Shown in pieces: positions 59,716 to 64,000 of a stretch of 64,000 nt of DNA (position 1 is the stretch's first letter; each line of letters starts with the position of its first letter). The position numbers and the translations under genes are program-made. A model generated the notes under the pieces. The model did no database searches. It was not told the DNA's origin and worked only from the letters and a program-made list of their open reading frames with translations. The DNA comes from Ignavibacteriales bacterium (GTDB taxonomy: Bacteria > Bacteroidota > Ignavibacteria > T3Sed10-11): NCBI GenBank assembly GCA_003562775.1, contig PWTU01000190.1:42381-106380 (forward strand), written 5' to 3'.

Positions 59716-62268
59716 ATGTCACTGTTGAGGAGGAACATTCGATTTGCTCGCCCGGTTCAAATTATGAGGTTGAGTCTGTTTCTGTTTTTAATCGGTACTC
59801 TTGGATTGGTTTCTTGCTCGCAACTGATGTTTTGGAGGTCGGTGAGCAAGGAAGAAATCAGGAACGCTGAAGAACAGCTCATTCAGAGAATTGAAGCTCT
59901 ACTGGAAAGCGATCCGGAAATCGATCCCGGTAACTATCATGATAACCGGGTTGCATTTGAGCGGGCGTTAGCGGCGTATATAGCAATTACGGGTAAGCGG
60001 GATCGCTCAATAATACATGTCGATTATAAAGGTGCAAATGTCATAATTCCGGTCCGGCGAATCGGGTATTACGACGATCTTGTTGAAGGATTACTTGCCG
60101 ATACGGTGGGCACCATATGGCGGAATGTGGGACCGGTTTTTCGAGATGAAATTATTGATATTACTACTATCAAAAGAAGAGAAGGATATGTTGTAGCAGC
60201 ACTTTTCTCAGATTCAATTGCATTTTTTCCAATAAACGATTACAAAAGCACATCGTCGGTACTGCATTTTCCACGTGAGAATATAAAAAATATCCGTTCA
60301 CAGAAACCGGCAGGCATAATTGACCGGGATAGTGATAATAAATATTATTTCCTGACAACGCACCTTGATACTGTGTTTAAGATAGACGCATTGGATAGCA
60401 ACGAACTTGCGGTTGAGTATGAATATCCGGTTGCACTGAGTCCGGTAGCGGGAAGATCTTATTTTTTATATAACCGTGAAGGCATTACTCATGCTTTCAG
60501 CGTAAGAGATATAGCAGATGATGACAGAACTATTGTGCTCGATAATCGGGGGTTTTTGTATCTCAAAGCAAACGAAGATGAATCGATAATATGGAGGTCT
60601 GATCGCTCCTGGGGAGATCGGTTATTCCGGCTTGAGGATAAAAAATTTGCGGTAAGTCACCCGTATGATAATCGTTTTATGCTGTTTGAAGTACAACCTG
60701 AGCGAATTGATTATAAGGGACTATCCCCCCGATTTCACGGTCGTGTCGGGGCAATTACAGGAATAATGCTTGCCGGCAGAAATGGATATCTTGCCAGCAT
60801 AACCACGGAGAAGAGAAATGCAAGTCGGTATAGTCAATTACATTTTGTACCTGAAGAGTTTGTTCGTTGGCATGATCCTGATACGATATCACAGCCGGTT
60901 TTTCCGGACTACGATTCTCGATTAGTCATCGCCGATAATATTGGTGATATATTCGACCGGGCTCATATCGAGCGGAATCTTTCTCAGGTAGTTTGGAACA
61001 ATATATATGAAACGATGTTTCGTTATAATGCGATTGGTGATCTGGAGCATAATCTGGCTGCATCGATTTCGTCGGATGAGAATCAACGTCAGTGGACTGT
61101 ACAACTTAAACCTGATGTACGATTTTCGGATGGGACATACCTTTCTGCAGAGATTGTCCGTGATGCCTGGATGAGAAACTTCGATGTGTGTGAAAAAAAA
61201 GGCTGCACATTGCGTTGGTTATCAATAAACATAGATGACATTCGAATAATTGACAATCATACGTTCGAGATACATCTCGATCGTGCTCTGCCGAATTTTC
61301 CGGAACACCTTACGGCGCCTTGTTTTCAAGTGGCTAAAGAATCTGATCAGGGTCAGTGGCTTATCGGAACCGGCCCGTATATCATAACTGATGCAGATCG
61401 ACCACAATCTCCGAGGAGTGTAGTCAGTATTAGAAATCCCTTCTTTCATGGTGGATTGCCAATGTTTGAGGAGGTAATTTTTATTGATCGTCGCGCAAAT
61501 ATAATAGATTATTTAGTCGATCGATCCGACGCCGGTGCGTTGCTACGAAATCCGCGTGCGATAGATTTTTTCAGGGGAATTGATGACTACAGAGAAGTAA
61601 AAGCTAAAAACGAATCGATTTATTTTCTTGCACTAAATCCCGGCTCACCCCGATTACGATCTCTTGATTCCCGAAAGAGAATTGTCAATGCATTTGAAAG
61701 ACAGGCAGTGGTGACGGTTGTGACGGAAGCGCGTTCGGAACTTGCCGTCTCATTTTTTAAAAATCCGGAATCGTATGAGAAAACGGTATTTCCGAGATCC
61801 ACACTTCCGGGAGGAAATTCTTTACGAATTTATTATACCCGCCAGGACCCCGTTGCTGAACAAATTGCACTACGCTTTGCGGTCCGTCTTCAACAGGAAG
61901 GGATAGCCGCTCAATCTCCTACAGGACTTTCAATGGAAAGGTTGCAACAGATTCGCGCGGCAGGACAATACGATATACTTATCGATTCCTTTCTGCCGAG
62001 GTTTTCGTCAGATGTATATAATATGTATGATTTGCTACAACGTGGATATTTGTTCGACGAATACCTTAACCAAAAGGCGGATACGTTATTAGTAACGGAG
62101 GGTGACGAAACTATTCTTGAGATCGAACAATATCTTGTGGACCAACGTTATCTGTATACACTCATCCGAACCTCACTGTACGCTATCGTTCCCCGGGAGC
62201 TGAATGATATTGAGTATTTAGATTTACTGACTTTGGATTTATCAAGAGCCTGGTTTCCAAACCAATAA
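59716..62268 (+). CDS. Lipoprotein with large N-terminal domain and C-terminal family-5 solute-binding-protein domain
   Basis: Lipobox GLVSC; ~370-aa N-region; C-terminal VVWNNIYETMFRYNAIGDLEHNLAASI...WTVQLKPDVRFSDGTYLSAEIVRDAW...GTGPYII. Confidence 0.75.
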   Translation: MSLLRRNIRFARPVQIMRLSLFLFLIGTLGLVSCSQLMFWRSVSKEEIRNAEEQLIQRIEALLESDPEIDPGNYHDNRVAFERALAAYIAITGKRDRSIIHVDYKGANVIIPVRRIGYYDDLVEGLLADTVGTIWRNVGPVFRDEIIDITTIKRREGYVVAALFSDSIAFFPINDYKSTSSVLHFPRENIKNIRSQKPAGIIDRDSDNKYYFLTTHLDTVFKIDALDSNELAVEYEYPVALSPVAGRSYFLYNREGITHAFSVRDIADDDRTIVLDNRGFLYLKANEDESIIWRSDRSWGDRLFRLEDKKFAVSHPYDNRFMLFEVQPERIDYKGLSPRFHGRVGAITGIMLAGRNGYLASITTEKRNASRYSQLHFVPEEFVRWHDPDTISQPVFPDYDSRLVIADNIGDIFDRAHIERNLSQVVWNNIYETMFRYNAIGDLEHNLAASISSDENQRQWTVQLKPDVRFSDGTYLSAEIVRDAWMRNFDVCEKKGCTLRWLSINIDDIRIIDNHTFEIHLDRALPNFPEHLTAPCFQVAKESDQGQWLIGTGPYIITDADRPQSPRSVVSIRNPFFHGGLPMFEEVIFIDRRANIIDYLVDRSDAGALLRNPRAIDFFRGIDDYREVKAKNESIYFLALNPGSPRLRSLDSRKRIVNAFERQAVVTVVTEARSELAVSFFKNPESYEKTVFPRSTLPGGNSLRIYYTRQDPVAEQIALRFAVRLQQEGIAAQSPTGLSMERLQQIRAAGQYDILIDSFLPRFSSDVYNMYDLLQRGYLFDEYLNQKADTLLVTEGDETILEIEQYLVDQRYLYTLIRTSLYAIVPRELNDIEYLDLLTLDLSRAWFPNQ

Positions 62269-62283
62269 ATTAGCAGGATAATT

Positions 62284-64000
62284 ATGGCACGAAAAGTAAA
62301 AATTCCGCTTTCAACAAAGTTCGCGTTGACATTTGTTCCGCTCATTCTCCTGGTTATGCTGATGACGATATATGCTGTACATAGAACCGTTACAATGCAA
62401 TTTACCGAACGGTACCAAAATGATTTGCAAATGGCGGTTAAAGAAATTGAACGCGAGCTTATTAACAGGCAGGAAGCCATAGAACTACAGCTCCGGCAAC
62501 TTGTATTGAGAATTCAGGAGGATTACGAATTTCGTTTACAGGCAAGCGTGCTTAATAACCTCAATCATCCTTATATTGTAGACTATGCACCGATGTATAT
62601 GGCAACTATGGGATTACAGGCGCTTGAAATTATAGACGAGTATGGTGTGGTACTCAGTTTAGGGCAGTATAGGAGTGCATTCGGTGGTAATGCAGCCGGT
62701 TTAGTTAGAAATATCGTTGAATCCGATACGGGAATTACTTTTGTGCGGTTTGATCATCCCGATGGTTATATACTGTGCCTTTCTGCAATGGAAACCTTCA
62801 GAGTGGGGAATCGCACCTATTATGTCGTTGGAGGTATCGAGGTAAACGAACTGTTTCTAAGGGGATTACAGGCCCATGCACGCAATATTGTATTGCTGCG
62901 TACACCTGATCATTTTCTTTCATCAGATCCGGGGCGTGTCGAGCCCGCCGTTCTCACGGAATTTGATCTGACCGAGGAAGCAAGTGATCCGCCTGAAGCA
63001 TTACAGGAAGAATACTCTTTTTCACATCTGATGGCATCGGTAGCCGGCAGAGACACGACAGCAAACGGTGGAATATACCTATTACATTCCCGGAAAGAAC
63101 ATTTACAACTCCTTCAAACTCTTAATGAAAAGATTGCTGCAATAACAATTGTCGGTATTATATTTGTCATTATCCTTGCTTTCTGGCAGGCAGGCAATAT
63201 AGCACGGCCGCTTCGTCGTCTCGCAAATAAAGCATCGGATATATCGCTTGATTCGCTTGACGATATCTTTGTTGTTAAAAGTAACGATGAGGTCGGAATA
63301 CTCAATGATGCGTTAAAGACAATGGTGCAACGGTTGCGAAAAAGTCGGCTTGATCTGGCAATTGCCGAACAAAAAGCTGCCTTTGCTGAAATTGCACGCA
63401 AGGTGAATCACGATATAAAAAATGGTTTTATACCGATACGCAACGTGATGCAACACTGGAGTGAGGTCGCCGATTCTAATCCGGAGGAACTGGTAAGTAT
63501 ATTTAAAGAAAGAAGAGAAACAGTAAATGAAAGTATTCACTATCTGCAGGATCTGGCACAGAATTACGCCAGATCGAGCTCAAAGATGGAAATTAAACCG
63601 GTCAACGTGCATGAACTAATCGATACCGTTGTCCGTAATTACAGGGATTTGCCCGGCAAACGTATCCGCATTGAATCCAACTATGCCGTCGAAGCTTTGT
63701 TTGTACAGGCAGAAAATCATAAACTACGGCGAGCAATCGAAAACGTTGTATGTAATGCGGTAGATGCATGCGGCAATGAGGGAAACGTTATGATAACTAC
63801 CGAGAAAAGTGATGATTCGATTGTTATTTTGATCGAAGACACAGGTGACGGGATACCGCCGGAGATACGGGATCAATTGTTTCACACACACGTAACAACG
63901 AAAACTGACGGAACGGGGATCGGATTATTAAGTGCACAATCTATTATAAAAGAATATAACGGTACCATTTCACTCGAAGAGCGAAAAGAGGGAGGAACAC
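62284..64000 (+). CDS. Membrane sensor histidine kinase, truncated by window end
   Basis: Open frame from ATG 62284 (not in track because it has no stop): MARKVKIPLSTKFALTFVPLILLVML...; second TM, HAMP-like, NHDIKNGFIP H-box, ENVVCNAVDACGNEG N-box, IEDTGDGIPP, GTGIGLLSAQSII. Confidence 0.9.
   Translation, partial: MARKVKIPLSTKFALTFVPLILLVMLMTIYAVHRTVTMQFTERYQNDLQMAVKEIERELINRQEAIELQLRQLVLRIQEDYEFRLQASVLNNLNHPYIVDYAPMYMATMGLQALEIIDEYGVVLSLGQYRSAFGGNAAGLVRNIVESDTGITFVRFDHPDGYILCLSAMETFRVGNRTYYVVGGIEVNELFLRGLQAHARNIVLLRTPDHFLSSDPGRVEPAVLTEFDLTEEASDPPEALQEEYSFSHLMASVAGRDTTANGGIYLLHSRKEHLQLLQTLNEKIAAITIVGIIFVIILAFWQAGNIARPLRRLANKASDISLDSLDDIFVVKSNDEVGILNDALKTMVQRLRKSRLDLAIAEQKAAFAEIARKVNHDIKNGFIPIRNVMQHWSEVADSNPEELVSIFKERRETVNESIHYLQDLAQNYARSSSKMEIKPVNVHELIDTVVRNYRDLPGKRIRIESNYAVEALFVQAENHKLRRAIENVVCNAVDACGNEGNVMITTEKSDDSIVILIEDTGDGIPPEIRDQLFHTHVTTKTDGTGIGLLSAQSIIKEYNGTISLEERKEGGT

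Overview
This 64 kb window looks like a chromosomal segment from an FCB-group-like bacterium (Calditrichota/Ignavibacteria/KSB1-type). The inference rests on the T9SS 'NYPNPFNP...' sorting tails and gene content. Most of it is densely packed housekeeping genes: SRP RNA, rng, gcvT, comB-like, ftsK, lolA-like, uppP, an NSS transporter with a tiny MetS-like partner, holA, fabH, four tRNAs, thrS-infC-rpmI-rplT-pheST, zapA, a 6S-like RNA, rny, coaE, an aminotransferase, tal, tamB/tamL-like genes and ppc. Accessory or unusual material includes: two adjacent paralogous octaheme cytochromes with T9SS sorting domains; a TetR-controlled MFP/ABC/ABC/permease/permease exporter with a readable promoter and operator palindrome; a TumE-like toxin-antitoxin pair; a phytol-kinase/DUF92 fusion; a family-5 SBP-type lipoprotein with a large N-terminal domain next to a histidine kinase; terminator-like hairpins about 25 nt upstream of both thrS and pheS; an AUU start for infC; and a repeat-rich tRNA cluster with a duplicated tRNA-Cys 3' end and a perfect 26-bp inverted repeat. 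I saw no CRISPR array, rRNA, prophage or transposase. All functional calls come from reading motifs by eye, without database searches.
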